From Segatella copri (lineage in GTDB: Bacteria > Bacteroidota > Bacteroidia > Bacteroidales > Bacteroidaceae), in contig NZ_CP137557.1 in NCBI RefSeq assembly GCF_019249655.2, positions 1,955,001 to 2,019,000 of the forward strand: a DNA stretch of 64,000 nt, read 5' to 3'. Of the stretch, positions 35,150 to 43,680 are shown piece by piece. The notes below the pieces were generated by a model, which worked only from the letters and a program-made list of their open reading frames with translations, was not told the DNA's origin and searched no databases. The position numbers were made by a program, and so were the translations under genes. Every line of letters begins with the position of its first letter. Position 1 is the stretch's first letter.

Positions 35150-35971
35150 CTACAAGTCTCCCAGATGCCTTTCTATCGGAATTCCGCGGTTCTTGTCCTT
35201 GTCATCCTTGTTGATGTCTATCCAGTTGCGCAGGGTATCCATGGCGATGCGGGTGGCATGGCGGAGATGATCGCCATCCTTCAGTCTGCCCACGATGATG
35301 CTGGAGAAGATGTCGCCGGTGCCTGGGAACTGAACGGGGATTTCTTCGTAGGGCAGGAGAAAATACTCTTCTGTAAGATGATTGAAACCTATCACGGCAT
35401 GCTGACCCTCTACGATGCACGAGGTGATGAGCACGGAGTGGGAACCGATGGCTCTCAGTTTATCTATCAGTTCATAGGCTTCCTTCTCCGAGATTCCCTC
35501 TTCCTTGTATTCCGAATCCGTCAGCAGGCAAGCCTCGGTATAGTTGGGAAAACAGAGATGCGATACGCTCAGCATCTCCTTCATGCATCTCACGGTACTC
35601 TCACTGGCTCCACCATAGAGCTTGCCGTAATCGCCCATCACGGGATCCACATAGATGTCGGTGCCCAGTGCAGCCTGTTCCCTGCAATAGCGTGCCACCA
35701 GCTTAGCCTGACGCTCCGAAGCCATGAAACCCGTGGTGATGGCATCGAAGTGAATGCCCAGTTCGTTCCACTTCTGCAAGGCTTCCTCGATATACGAAGT
35801 GCATTCCAGAATGGCGTACTTGCCGTATGGGAAGGTGTTGCTGATGAGCATGGTGGGTAGATTGAACACGTCGAGTCCCATATAAGAGAGGATAGGCATC
35901 TGAACTGCGGCAGATACCTTTCCGTAGCCACACATGTCGCTGATAATAAGGATATTACTTTTCGCTTTCAT
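35150..35971 (-). CDS. Pyridoxamine/pyridoxal kinase
   Basis: A 273-residue PfkB/ribokinase-fold kinase of vitamin B6 salvage that phosphorylates pyridoxal or pyridoxamine. Evidence includes the N-terminal ISDMCGYGKVSAAVQMPIL, the central YVDPVMGDYGKLYGG (typical of PdxY/PdxK), FPNYTEACLLT, and the C-terminal FPGTGDIFSSIIVG anion hole with the catalytic Asp. It forms a minus-strand run with a radical SAM gene 45 bp upstream and a DMT transporter downstream. Confidence 0.88.
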   Translation of the reverse strand: MKAKSNILIISDMCGYGKVSAAVQMPILSYMGLDVFNLPTMLISNTFPYGKYAILECTSYIEEALQKWNELGIHFDAITTGFMASERQAKLVARYCREQAALGTDIYVDPVMGDYGKLYGGASESTVRCMKEMLSVSHLCFPNYTEACLLTDSEYKEEGISEKEAYELIDKLRAIGSHSVLITSCIVEGQHAVIGFNHLTEEYFLLPYEEIPVQFPGTGDIFSSIIVGRLKDGDHLRHATRIAMDTLRNWIDINKDDKDKNRGIPIERHLGDL

Positions 35972-36016
35972 TCTTTCTTTTTTCTACTTGCTTTTCTTTC
36001 TTATCCTGATTATCTC

Positions 36017-36784
36017 TTAATAGCTGGCTGTACACTTGATGCCCAGTGCCTCTACACGGTCCTTGATGGCATCGAGAACTTCCTTTGGCGCCTTTTCCAG
36101 CAACTTGTCTGGTGTTTCGCGGGCGATGGTATAAACCATTACCTGCTGAGGCTGGATGTCTTTCACTGCCTCCAGCCAAGGAGCTACGAAATGCTCGCTG
36201 GTATTGTCCAAACCGTCACCTCTCAGGAACATGGTCTGGATGATGACGTGCCCCTTGAACATCTTCAGATATTTGATCACATCCTTCACGTCGTAGTTAG
36301 GCTGCTGAGGGCGGTCCAGCTTCTTGATGTAATCCATATCCACGGTATCCAGTTTCAGGATGTTGTTATCCACGAGCATCAGCGCCTCTCTCACTTCCTC
36401 CTTATATATATAGGTAGCGTTGCTGAGTACGGATACTTGTGCTTCAGGGAAATATTTCTTGCAGAGTTCCATCGTATCTTCCACGATTCCCTTAAAGTCT
36501 GGGTGTCCCGTAGGTTCACCATTTCCTGCGAAGGTAATGTCATCCAGAGGCTGGTTGTTATCGTGGCGCTCTTTCAGAACCTTCTCCAATCCTTCTCTTA
36601 CCTCCTCGCGGGTAGGGCGCTTCTTCTTAGGACGGAAGTCGGCGTTGAATCCGCATTCGCAATAAACGCAGTCGAATGAACAGACCTTGCCATCAGATGG
36701 CATGAGGTTGATGCCCAGTGAAACTCCCAGACGGCGGGAGTTTACCGGACCGAATATCGGTGATGGATAAATAATCGTTGACAT
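36017..36784 (-). CDS. Radical SAM protein
   Basis: A 255-residue radical SAM enzyme. The cluster-binding cysteines are in KVCSFDCVYCECG (CxxxCxxC, near residues 35-42). FAGNGEPTGHPDF is the GGE-like SAM motif. It resembles the stand-alone COG0731-type proteins, whose substrates are mostly unknown. The N-terminal PSPIFGPVNSRRLGVSLGIN is conserved in that group. No leader peptide gene or modification partner is nearby. Confidence 0.85.
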   Translation of the reverse strand: MSTIIYPSPIFGPVNSRRLGVSLGINLMPSDGKVCSFDCVYCECGFNADFRPKKKRPTREEVREGLEKVLKERHDNNQPLDDITFAGNGEPTGHPDFKGIVEDTMELCKKYFPEAQVSVLSNATYIYKEEVREALMLVDNNILKLDTVDMDYIKKLDRPQQPNYDVKDVIKYLKMFKGHVIIQTMFLRGDGLDNTSEHFVAPWLEAVKDIQPQQVMVYTIARETPDKLLEKAPKEVLDAIKDRVEALGIKCTASY

Positions 36785-36941
36785 AATCTTATTCTCCTTT
36801 ATCTAATCTATTCTTTATTTTATCTTGGTAATACCTATTTTATACCAATCTTATTTACTTGTTCGTAATTTGGTGGGCAAAAGTACTAAAAAATGTTGGA
36901 ATGAACAAATAAATCAACAGAAAATCGATTTATCCTTACCA

Positions 36942-36976
36942 TTTGTCTTCTATCTCCGATAGATTGTGTACTTTTG
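36942..36976 (+). promoter_or_regulatory. Primary-type promoter of the ECF sigma operon
   Basis: TTTG (36942-36945) and TACTTTTG (36969-36976) with a 23-bp spacer. Transcription from here would leave a leader of roughly 100 nt that contains the 47-bp element at 37043. Confidence 0.55.
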
Positions 36977-37042
36977 CATTCAAATCCGGGGAGATTCTTG
37001 GTGATTTCGATTCGGATTTAAAGGAAAAAACAAAAAAGTTGA

Positions 37043-37089
37043 TGTTTTGCTTAGTTTTTCGCTTGGCTCAACTGTATAGATAGTATATG
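37043..37089 (+). promoter_or_regulatory. Conserved 47-bp leader element, copy 2
   Basis: Matches the copy at 43681 in 39 of its first 40 bases and the copy at 16883 in about 35. The last three bases are the sigma ATG (37087-37089). It includes the imperfect dyad ACTGTATAGATAGT. Because a housekeeping-type promoter lies upstream, the element is probably in the transcribed leader, unless it is itself an ECF promoter. Confidence 0.8.
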
Positions 37090-37566
37090 AACAGAAAAAA
37101 GGACATAGAACAGTTATTCCGTCAGCATTACGCGAAGATGTACAATCTGGCCAGATGCATTCTTTCGGATGATGACGAGAGCAAGGATGTGGTGAGCGAA
37201 GTATTCGCCCAGATTCTTGCCGATGATGTGGTTCTGGTGCCTGGGGGTGAGGAAGGTTATCTGATGCGGAGCGTCCGCAACCGCTGTCTCAACCTGATAG
37301 CTCATAAGAGCGTGAAGGAAAGGGTGGCGAAGCTGCTGCTGGATGATGCCGACGTGATTCTCTCAGAAGAGACCGATGAACGGCTCGACCGGCTGATGCT
37401 TCTCATCGAAGACCTGGAACCGCCTATCCGGCAACTCATTTTCCGCCTGCGCTATCTTCAAGAGAAATCTTATCAGGAGGTGGCTGATGAAGTGGGAGTG
37501 AGCAAGGTGACGGTATTCAACCATCTCTCGAAGGCGATGGACTGGATTAAGGAACAATTTAAATGA
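37087..37566 (+). CDS. ECF sigma factor (SigE/FecI type)
   Basis: A 159-residue sigma-70-family protein. Region 2 spans about 5-75 (IEQLFRQHYAKMYNLARCIL, KDVVSEVFAQI) and region 4 about 100-158 (LRYLQEKSYQEVADEVGVSK, VTVFNHLSKAMDWI). It directs RNA polymerase to envelope-gene promoters when freed from its anti-sigma factor. The anti-sigma gene overlaps it as ATGA, then a STN-domain receptor and a lipoprotein follow: the Bacteroidota version of FecIRA signalling. The 47-bp element overlapping its own start suggests autoregulation. Confidence 0.92.
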   Translation: MNRKKDIEQLFRQHYAKMYNLARCILSDDDESKDVVSEVFAQILADDVVLVPGGEEGYLMRSVRNRCLNLIAHKSVKERVAKLLLDDADVILSEETDERLDRLMLLIEDLEPPIRQLIFRLRYLQEKSYQEVADEVGVSKVTVFNHLSKAMDWIKEQFK

Positions 37567-38270
37567 GCAAGACAATGACAAACATGAGTAAAGACGAAAA
37601 GCGGATGATGCTCTTTGACATGCAGGAGCATCCCGAGAAATATACCGACGAGCAGGTGGAACGCCTGCTTGCCGATGAGGAAGTGAAGGAGTTTTTCCAT
37701 GAACTGGCGATGGCGAGAATGGCTGGCAAGAAAGCCAATCCGAAGGAGGTGGATGTGGATGGGGCTTGGAAGGAATTTGTTCAGGCACATCACGAGGATA
37801 AGTTGGCGATGGATGCCGGCAAATCTAAGGGCGCTTATCGCAACCGGATGAAGATTGCCGCATCCATCGTCGGCATCATCTTCCTTTCGGGGGTAGCCTT
37901 GGCTGCGATTCACAATGGCTGGTTGTGGTTCCCGGCTTCTGGTCAGACAGCGGATAACAAGGCTGCGACAGAACAGAAGGCAACACCCCAGGCGTTGCCG
38001 AATGACAGTCTTCGTGCTGCAACAGCAGAGAAGAAGGATTCGCTTGATATGAAACCCGTGGTGTTTGATGATGCCGAATTGGGAACCATTCTGGCTCAGT
38101 TATCCGGTTTCTATCATGTCAAGGTGGAGTATGTGGATGCCGGTGCCCAGCACATCCGTCTCTTCTTCAACTGGAACAAGACGAAGACTTTGGAGCAGAA
38201 CCTGGAGATTTTGAATGCTTTCGACCGCATACAGATAGAGTATATTGACGGTACATTGTTGGTGAAATAA
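37563..38270 (+). CDS. FecR-like anti-sigma factor
   Basis: A 235-residue bitopic membrane protein. The cytoplasmic N-terminus (1-95; DEQVERLLADEEVKEFFHEL) should hold the sigma factor. One helix follows (about 97-117: IAASIVGIIFLSGVALAAI). A periplasmic linker leads to a C-terminal DUF4974-like domain (about 165-235: FDDAELGTILAQLSGFYHVK, LEQNLEILNAFDRIQI) which would contact the receptor STN domain. It lacks the central FecR beta-domain of longer homologues, so it is a short form. It overlaps the sigma gene by 4 bp and is 11 bp before the receptor. Confidence 0.85.
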   Translation: MSKTMTNMSKDEKRMMLFDMQEHPEKYTDEQVERLLADEEVKEFFHELAMARMAGKKANPKEVDVDGAWKEFVQAHHEDKLAMDAGKSKGAYRNRMKIAASIVGIIFLSGVALAAIHNGWLWFPASGQTADNKAATEQKATPQALPNDSLRAATAEKKDSLDMKPVVFDDAELGTILAQLSGFYHVKVEYVDAGAQHIRLFFNWNKTKTLEQNLEILNAFDRIQIEYIDGTLLVK

Positions 38271-38281
38271 GATAGAAGGAA

Positions 38282-40903
38282 ATGTTTATGAGAGATTTTT
38301 GGAAACCAATGCCCGTTAGCGGCAAGCTTATCAGAGAGCTTCTTCTTCTCTTCCTGTTGCTTTTGGTTCAGCAGTCTTATGCCCAGCGCATCACCCGACA
38401 ATATAATAATGTGTCGTTCTCTGCGGCGTTGAAGGATTTGAACGCCCGCCAGCATAAGTACACCATCAACTTTGTGTATGATGAGCTGGAGGATTTCAGG
38501 GTGACCAAGAGCATCAGAAACCAGAGTGTTCCCGATGCCATCATGCAGCTGATAGGATTCTATCCCATCAGGATGACGCAGGTGGAGGATAATATCATGG
38601 TGGAGTGTACGCAGAAGACTCCCACCAAGATGATAGGCCGTATCATCGACAATAAGAATCGCCCTATAGATTTCGCCAATGTAGCCCTGCTGAATGTTCG
38701 TGATTCTTCATTGATAAATGGTGGCGTGACAAATGAGAACGGCCAGTTCGTGATTCCCTGCGAAGCCACAAAGGCGATAGTAAGAGTAAGTTGCGTGGGC
38801 TATATTACGACAAGCAATACATATAATATAGGTAAGATAGGGACAATAACTCTGAAAGAGGCAACAATGAACCTGCAGAAAATTGTAGTGAAAGGACATC
38901 GACAGCCTTTCAGAATGACTTCTGAAGGATTGGTGGCTCAGGTAGAAGGAACCTCCTTGGAGAAAATGGGCTCGGCAGAAGATGTTTTGAAACATCTTCC
39001 GAGAGTGATGCAGAAGAACGGTGATATAGAAGTCTTGGGAAAAGGTAAACCTTTGATTTATATCGATAACAAGAAAATCAAGGGAACCGTTGATCTCGAC
39101 AGATTGAGTTCTTCTGACATCAAACATGTAGAGGTGATAACCGAGCCGGGTGCAGAATACGATGCAACCTATCAGTCTGTCATCAGAATCAAGACGACAA
39201 GAAAAAAGGGAGAAGGTTTGGGATTGACTTATCGGCAGGTCTATCAGCGCAATCATCAGGACAATCATCGTGAAGTCCTAGATTTGAATTATCGCTATCG
39301 GGGATTGGATATCTTCTCCAATTTGTATGGCGGTTTGTCTCAGGGCTATCAGAATCAGTATAATGATAACAGACTCTACGGCAAGACGCTCATGAATATC
39401 AACGAAGACTTGATAATCAAAAACAAGAGTTACTATACCAGTGGAAGTCTTGGCTTTAATTATGTTTTCAATGATAGGCATTCCGTGGGTGCTACTTACG
39501 AGGTGAACATCAATCCTTATAGTCAGGGTGGATGGAATTCGCTGATGGATGTCTGGAAGAATGGTTCCAAGACAGAAAGCTATACAAATGATATGTATTG
39601 CCGTTTCAAAAGCCGACCTACGCAAGATATTACGGCTTATTATGCCGGACAGATAGGAAAGGTGAGCATAGAATGGAATGGGGAAATATATCTTCGTAAA
39701 ACAGGACAGACTCAATATTCTGAAGAAACAGGAATTGAGGGCGGAGATTCTCGTACGATAAAATCTGATTTCACGGCTGATAGTTGGATGTATGCATCTA
39801 AGCTGGTACTGAGCTTTCCGGTATGGAAAGGTACCCTGAAGATTGGTAATGAGTTTACCGAAAGTTGCCGTGCCAATCTTTATACTATAGATGAACAGGG
39901 AACTGACTTGCCAGGCAAGACGGATGACCAGGTGAAGGAAAGTAATCTTGCAGCCTTTGTTTCTTATGGATTGAGACTAAACAAGGTAGAACTGAATGCT
40001 GGCCTCAGATACGAACATGTTTCTTCCAATTACTATAATACAGGTGGTGATTATTGGAGCGAGGAGAATAAGGATTATTTCGTACCCGACCAGAGTCGTA
40101 AGTACGACCATTTCTTTCCGAATGTGTCCTTGACCTTTCCTATCGGGAATGTGAAAATGAATATGGTTTATAAGGTGACGGTGAGTCGTCCTTCCTATAG
40201 TCAGTTAAGTAGTAACGTGCAATATAATAGTCGCTATTATTATCAGGGTGGAAATCCATTGCTCAAGTCAACCTTCGAACATGGCATAGGGATTAATCTG
40301 GGATATAAATGGTTCCAGTTTTTTGCCAACTGGCGTTATCTTGTAGATCCTTGCTATCAGGTGATAGAACCGTATCATGACAAAGAGTTAATCAGTATGT
40401 ACACCTTTCGTAATTTGAATCATACTCAGGTTTGTTACGTGGGACTGACGGCATCGCCGACGATAGGATGGTGGCATCCTACGTTGGACGCTGGTATTAG
40501 AAAGCAGTTCCTGACGATTGGTGGTAAGGCGTACAGCAAACCGATATTCATCGGCTCTTTCAATAATGCGTTTTCGCTACCATGCGGTTGGACGCTTAAT
40601 CTTGATATGAGTTGGAACACGCAGGGCCATTCTGCACTTCCGCTTTATATGGCACAAGGAGGAGTGGACGTCTCTTTGCGTAGAAGTTTTCTTCACGACC
40701 GCCTGAATGTCATTTTGTCGGGCAATGACCTCTTTGCGACGATGCGCAATTCCACAAGATTGGTATATGGTACCAGCGATATCTATACCAGAAAATATAC
40801 CGATACCCGAATGATTATGTGTTCATTCAGCTATAAGTTTAATGTTAGTAGAAGCAAGTATAAGGGTACGGGTGCCGGTAATGCAGAAAAGAACAGATTA
40901 TAA
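38282..40903 (+). CDS. STN-domain outer-membrane receptor of the sigma operon
   Basis: An 873-residue receptor. Order: long signal peptide (1-35, hydrophobic LLLLFLLLLV, cleavage near SYAQ), STN domain (about 36-110), beta-sandwich regulatory domain (about 118-190), plug-like domain (about 200-300: PLIYIDNKKIKGTVDLDRL, VITEPGAEYDATYQSV), then a PF14905-like barrel ending RSKYKGTGAGNAEKNRL. The first ~180 residues are nearly identical to the truncated gene at 43747 and about 75-80% like the barrel at 16953, while barrels diverge strongly. This pattern suggests a common signalling head with different ligand-binding barrels. Confidence 0.9.
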   Translation: MFMRDFWKPMPVSGKLIRELLLLFLLLLVQQSYAQRITRQYNNVSFSAALKDLNARQHKYTINFVYDELEDFRVTKSIRNQSVPDAIMQLIGFYPIRMTQVEDNIMVECTQKTPTKMIGRIIDNKNRPIDFANVALLNVRDSSLINGGVTNENGQFVIPCEATKAIVRVSCVGYITTSNTYNIGKIGTITLKEATMNLQKIVVKGHRQPFRMTSEGLVAQVEGTSLEKMGSAEDVLKHLPRVMQKNGDIEVLGKGKPLIYIDNKKIKGTVDLDRLSSSDIKHVEVITEPGAEYDATYQSVIRIKTTRKKGEGLGLTYRQVYQRNHQDNHREVLDLNYRYRGLDIFSNLYGGLSQGYQNQYNDNRLYGKTLMNINEDLIIKNKSYYTSGSLGFNYVFNDRHSVGATYEVNINPYSQGGWNSLMDVWKNGSKTESYTNDMYCRFKSRPTQDITAYYAGQIGKVSIEWNGEIYLRKTGQTQYSEETGIEGGDSRTIKSDFTADSWMYASKLVLSFPVWKGTLKIGNEFTESCRANLYTIDEQGTDLPGKTDDQVKESNLAAFVSYGLRLNKVELNAGLRYEHVSSNYYNTGGDYWSEENKDYFVPDQSRKYDHFFPNVSLTFPIGNVKMNMVYKVTVSRPSYSQLSSNVQYNSRYYYQGGNPLLKSTFEHGIGINLGYKWFQFFANWRYLVDPCYQVIEPYHDKELISMYTFRNLNHTQVCYVGLTASPTIGWWHPTLDAGIRKQFLTIGGKAYSKPIFIGSFNNAFSLPCGWTLNLDMSWNTQGHSALPLYMAQGGVDVSLRRSFLHDRLNVILSGNDLFATMRNSTRLVYGTSDIYTRKYTDTRMIMCSFSYKFNVSRSKYKGTGAGNAEKNRL

Positions 40904-40923
40904 AATAAAAAAACAGAAAGTAT

Positions 40924-42486
40924 ATGAAGCGTTGTTTATGGATGATATTCATGGTGGTTGGCATCTGGATGCTGACTGGCTGTAGTAGTGATGATGATAA
41001 GTTGGACAGCCTTCCTTGGAATGACAAGGAACTGTTCAACCAGTCATTTGTTTTAAATCAGGACGGGTATTGCATCTTAGATGGAAAGGCTCCTGTCTGT
41101 GATATAGATAGGAATGTTCTGAATTCTTGGCTTGTAAGTTATGGCTGGCAACCTGTCGGCATCTATCAGGTGAAGGAAAACGGTAAACTTGCGAAAACTG
41201 ATTATCGTGAAGGCATCAAGGATTATAGTCCGAAGGTCTATGAATTCTTATCAGAGAATCAGTTGATGACTTATTATCGTGATGAAGATACACGTACATT
41301 CTGTTTCAAGAAGCAGGATTGGTCGTATGATGATGCGACGGGCATTGTCATCAAAACGAATAAGGCAGGTAAGGTGGATGATTATATGCAAATCCTGGAT
41401 GTGAAGTTTCATGAAGATGAAGCTTACCTGTATGTGATGGAGAAGATTGGTTCGGTGACAGTAGCTGACAATCAGGAAAAAGCTGTTTATGGCTTGGTGG
41501 TATATCAGCGTTTATCTTTATTAGAACTGATTAATGTGCAGAATACTTATACTATTGATAAGAGTGATGAAGAAGACAAGCCAAATGAAACTGAAAAAGT
41601 ACCGGATGATTGCCGTTATTATATTCGGTGTGTATATGCCAATTCTAAGGATGCCCATGGAATGGGTGATGGACATAGTAAATTTCAGTCATTCAGACTA
41701 TTGAGTTTTGATTTGACAGATTATCTGAACAATAACTCATCAGCTAACCCTTATTATCATTATTATGATTCCATTGTATGGTCATGTAAGGGAATGCCAG
41801 ATAGGGTAGTGAGTCTCAGAAATGAGAATAATTGGTATGCTGTGTCAATCAACCTTAGCACTTATCTTTTTCAGATCAGCCGTAATACTTCTATGATGGA
41901 GGAAGATAGAACATTGATTGTTGCTGATGGCTATAAGGGTGGACGTGTGGTTTATTCTTCCGGCATCTATCTCAATATCTATAATACTGGTTTCATGGGT
42001 TACGATTTCGGCTCTTCTGATTTGCTGAATCCATCTAATGAAGACTATGATTTGTATTGCATCTTCGACCGGAGCAAGCGGTTCCGGATAGTCTCTCCTC
42101 GTTATTCTCCTGATTTTCCAGAAAAGCCATATTCTGAATTGGAATACATTGTATCAGGGGTGCTGTTGGATTCTGAGGATCCGGAAAGCATGAAGAAGCA
42201 TGAGGCTGTACTGTCTGAGCAAAAGAGGATGCTGGTTGATCTGATGGATATGTATTATGGTCAGTATGGCAAGGGTGTTGTGGTAGATGATTCGAACAGA
42301 GAGAAGTACCGCAATCGTTTCAAGGCTTTGCCTTCCGATGCAGACCTTGTAATGTATTGGAAGGGCTATACGCCTGTGCAATGGAACTCTGATTATGAGG
42401 GATGTTTAGTTGCTTTAATCTTGAAAAAGAATAAGGAAAATCCCTTGAAGAGTTACTATTGTATCCATGCAGAGCCGATTAAATAG
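40924..42486 (+). CDS. Surface lipoprotein partnered with the STN receptor
   Basis: A 520-residue lipoprotein: hydrophobic signal then lipobox LTGC with C20, followed by SSDDDK, an acidic stretch of the kind that sends Bacteroidota lipoproteins to the cell surface. The rest shows no named domain; it is rich in Tyr/Asp and may be a beta-structure. It starts 20 bp after the receptor stop and is the last gene of the operon, followed by a terminator. By analogy to receptor-lipoprotein pairs it may capture the ligand, but it does not resemble SusD. Confidence 0.75.
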   Translation: MKRCLWMIFMVVGIWMLTGCSSDDDKLDSLPWNDKELFNQSFVLNQDGYCILDGKAPVCDIDRNVLNSWLVSYGWQPVGIYQVKENGKLAKTDYREGIKDYSPKVYEFLSENQLMTYYRDEDTRTFCFKKQDWSYDDATGIVIKTNKAGKVDDYMQILDVKFHEDEAYLYVMEKIGSVTVADNQEKAVYGLVVYQRLSLLELINVQNTYTIDKSDEEDKPNETEKVPDDCRYYIRCVYANSKDAHGMGDGHSKFQSFRLLSFDLTDYLNNNSSANPYYHYYDSIVWSCKGMPDRVVSLRNENNWYAVSINLSTYLFQISRNTSMMEEDRTLIVADGYKGGRVVYSSGIYLNIYNTGFMGYDFGSSDLLNPSNEDYDLYCIFDRSKRFRIVSPRYSPDFPEKPYSELEYIVSGVLLDSEDPESMKKHEAVLSEQKRMLVDLMDMYYGQYGKGVVVDDSNREKYRNRFKALPSDADLVMYWKGYTPVQWNSDYEGCLVALILKKNKENPLKSYYCIHAEPIK

Positions 42487-42520
42487 ATTTCCCTCTCAAT
42501 ACAACAATGAATATATGACA

Positions 42521-42578
42521 ATCGGTCATGCGAAGGCAAAACCATATTGGTTTGCTCTTTGCTTGACCGATGTTTTTT
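42521..42578 (+). terminator. Terminator after the lipoprotein gene
   Basis: Outer arms ATCGGTCA (42521-42528) and TGACCGAT (42564-42571) enclose a second stem GCAAAACC/GGTTTGC; a T6 run (42573-42578) follows. Confidence 0.75.
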
Positions 42579-42738
42579 ATAATTCTTCTATCTTTTTCAT
42601 TTCCACACAAACATCAACTTCGCTGTCTTCGGTCTGTTCGTTTCTAGCTACAGATCCAAAGATTCCAATCTTTGTAATACCATAAGCACCAGCTTTGGTG
42701 CTCAGGTATTTGCGAAGTATGGTAATGTTTGCGCCCAC
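42577..42738 (-). pseudogene. Minimal nucleotidyltransferase (MNT-type) fragment
   Basis: The minus-strand frame ending at 42577 reads NITILRKYLSTKAGAYG and GITKIGIFGSVARNEQTED, then SEVDVCVEMKKIEEL and stop. GSVARNE...SEVDV is the catalytic GS-x-DxD-like motif of MntA/minimal nucleotidyltransferases, with Glu where the first Asp is usual. Only about 50 residues remain of the usual ~100, with a possible GTG start at 42738, so it is probably a remnant. The usual HEPN toxin partner is absent; hicAB starts on the other side. Confidence 0.65.
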
Positions 42739-42782
42739 AAATGTTAAATCTCAGTTAACGTAACAAAATAGTTACCGAAATG

Positions 42783-42814
42783 TTTGGTGGTAAATAACTT
42801 TATTGTTACCTTTG
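42783..42814 (+). promoter_or_regulatory. hicAB promoter
   Basis: TTTG (42783-42786), 20-bp spacer, TACCTTTG (42807-42814): a canonical Bacteroidota promoter. GTTAAC-GTAAC and related GTTACC words repeat around 42755-42810 and may be HicB operators. Confidence 0.75.
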
Positions 42815-42858
42815 CATCGTCCAATGAGGACAAAGTGTTCTTTAAACGTACTAAGATT

Positions 42859-43041
42859 ATGAAATACAGCGAGCTGTATCGGAAGTTAAAGAAAGCGGGA
42901 TGCTTTCTACTTCATCATGGAGGCCGACACGACATCTGGTTCAACCCTGCCACTGGGAAGAGCGCAGTCGTTCCTCGGCATGGAACTGGAGAGGTGCCGC
43001 AAGGCACTCTCAAATCTATCTATCAAGAACTTGGGCTTTAG
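42859..43041 (+). CDS. hicA: HicA toxin (mRNA interferase)
   Basis: A 60-residue HicA: dsRBD-like fold with the active-site His in LLHHGGRHDIWFNP. It cleaves translated mRNA when not bound by HicB. The ATG at 42859 gives the usual HicA length and starts KYSELYRKLKKAGC; the frame open upstream is leader. It lies downstream of a strong promoter, and its stop codon is in the loop of a hairpin. hicB follows after 78 bp. Confidence 0.9.
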   Translation: MKYSELYRKLKKAGCFLLHHGGRHDIWFNPATGKSAVVPRHGTGEVPQGTLKSIYQELGL

Positions 43042-43052
43042 CCCAGGTTCTT
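43025..43052 (+). promoter_or_regulatory. Hairpin over the hicA stop codon
   Basis: AAGAACTTGGGC (43025-43036) pairs with GCCCAGGTTCTT (43041-43052), 12 bp with one G-T pair, around loop TTTA that includes the TAG stop (43039-43041). There is no T tract, so it may slow decay or modulate hicB expression rather than terminate. Confidence 0.65.
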
Positions 43053-43119
43053 CTTCCATGAGAATCTTAGTATGCGAGAAGAACACTTTTGATTATGAAC
43101 TTATAACAATATAGAAGAT

Positions 43120-43545
43120 ATGGCAAGGAAAGTTACCGTTGTTGTGGAGTCTGGCAAGGATTTATATTCTTGCTTTATGACTGGGACCGATGACTTGACG
43201 TTTGGTCTCATTGGTGATGGCAAGACCGCAAAGGCTGCCATGGAGGATTTTCTTATAGCAGATAAGGAGATGAGGGCGTTCTACGAGAAGGAGGGCAAGG
43301 AATATCCAGACTTGGAGTTTCACTTCGTCTTCGATGTAGGGGCATTCTTCAACTACTATCCGCTCAGCATCTCGGCGTTTGCCAAATATATCGGCATGAA
43401 CGCTTCCCTTTTGCGACAGTATGCGGCTGGCATCAAGTCGCCGCAAGGCAAGAGTCTGGAGAAAATTCGCCAAGGCATTGCAAAGATCAAGGAAGATATA
43501 GACACTGGACTCTTGATAGATAAGCCAGTTCTACAGTACGTTTAA
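43120..43545 (+). CDS. hicB: HicB antitoxin
   Basis: A 141-residue HicB with a partial RNase H-like N-terminal domain (about 1-75, with degenerate catalytic residues, GLIGDGKTAKAAMEDFLIA) that covers HicA, and a C-terminal helix-turn-helix (about 85-135, SISAFAKYIGMNASLLRQYA, then QGKSLEKIRQG) for operator binding. In this pair the toxin gene comes first, as in most hicAB loci. A terminator follows 58 bp after the stop. Confidence 0.9.
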   Translation: MARKVTVVVESGKDLYSCFMTGTDDLTFGLIGDGKTAKAAMEDFLIADKEMRAFYEKEGKEYPDLEFHFVFDVGAFFNYYPLSISAFAKYIGMNASLLRQYAAGIKSPQGKSLEKIRQGIAKIKEDIDTGLLIDKPVLQYV

Positions 43546-43602
43546 AGAGCAGTCTCTTTCTAGCAAAGATGATTGTTTCATTTTTATTGTAAAAAGAGCT
43601 CG

Positions 43603-43634
43603 AAGCCCTGGTGCGTGACGCATCGGGGCTTTTT
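43603..43634 (+). terminator. Terminator after hicAB
   Basis: AAGCCCTGGTGCG (43603-43615) pairs with CGCATCGGGGCTT (43619-43631) around TGA, with a T run to 43634. Confidence 0.85.
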
Positions 43635-43648
43635 CGTAGCCTTTTTAT

Positions 43649-43656
43649 TACCTTTG
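43649..43656 (+). promoter_or_regulatory. -7 box (TACCTTTG) before the truncated barrel gene
   Basis: TACCTTTG at 43649-43656 would place the 47-bp element at 43681 inside the transcribed leader. Confidence 0.55.
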
Positions 43657-43680
43657 CATAGGTTTTTCGAAAATAATCTA

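Larger units (their letters stand above)
42837..43550. repeat. Inverted repeat flanking hicAB
   Basis: GTTCTTTAAACGTACT (42837-42852, in the hicA leader) is repeated in inverted form as AGTACGTTTAAAGAGC (43535-43550, across the hicB stop), 15 of 16 matching. A second 11-bp inverted match links AAAGTGTTCTT (42832-42842) with AAGAACACTTT (43079-43089) in the hicA-hicB gap. Confidence 0.75.

Noticed and set aside
38282..42486. SusC/SusD-type glycan uptake pair
   Set aside because: The receptor belongs to the shorter PF14905-like barrels and the lipoprotein shows no SusD features.
42784..42858. N-terminal extension of HicA
   Set aside because: It spans the promoter -7 box; HicA proteins normally start at KYSEL-type sequence, about 60 residues long.
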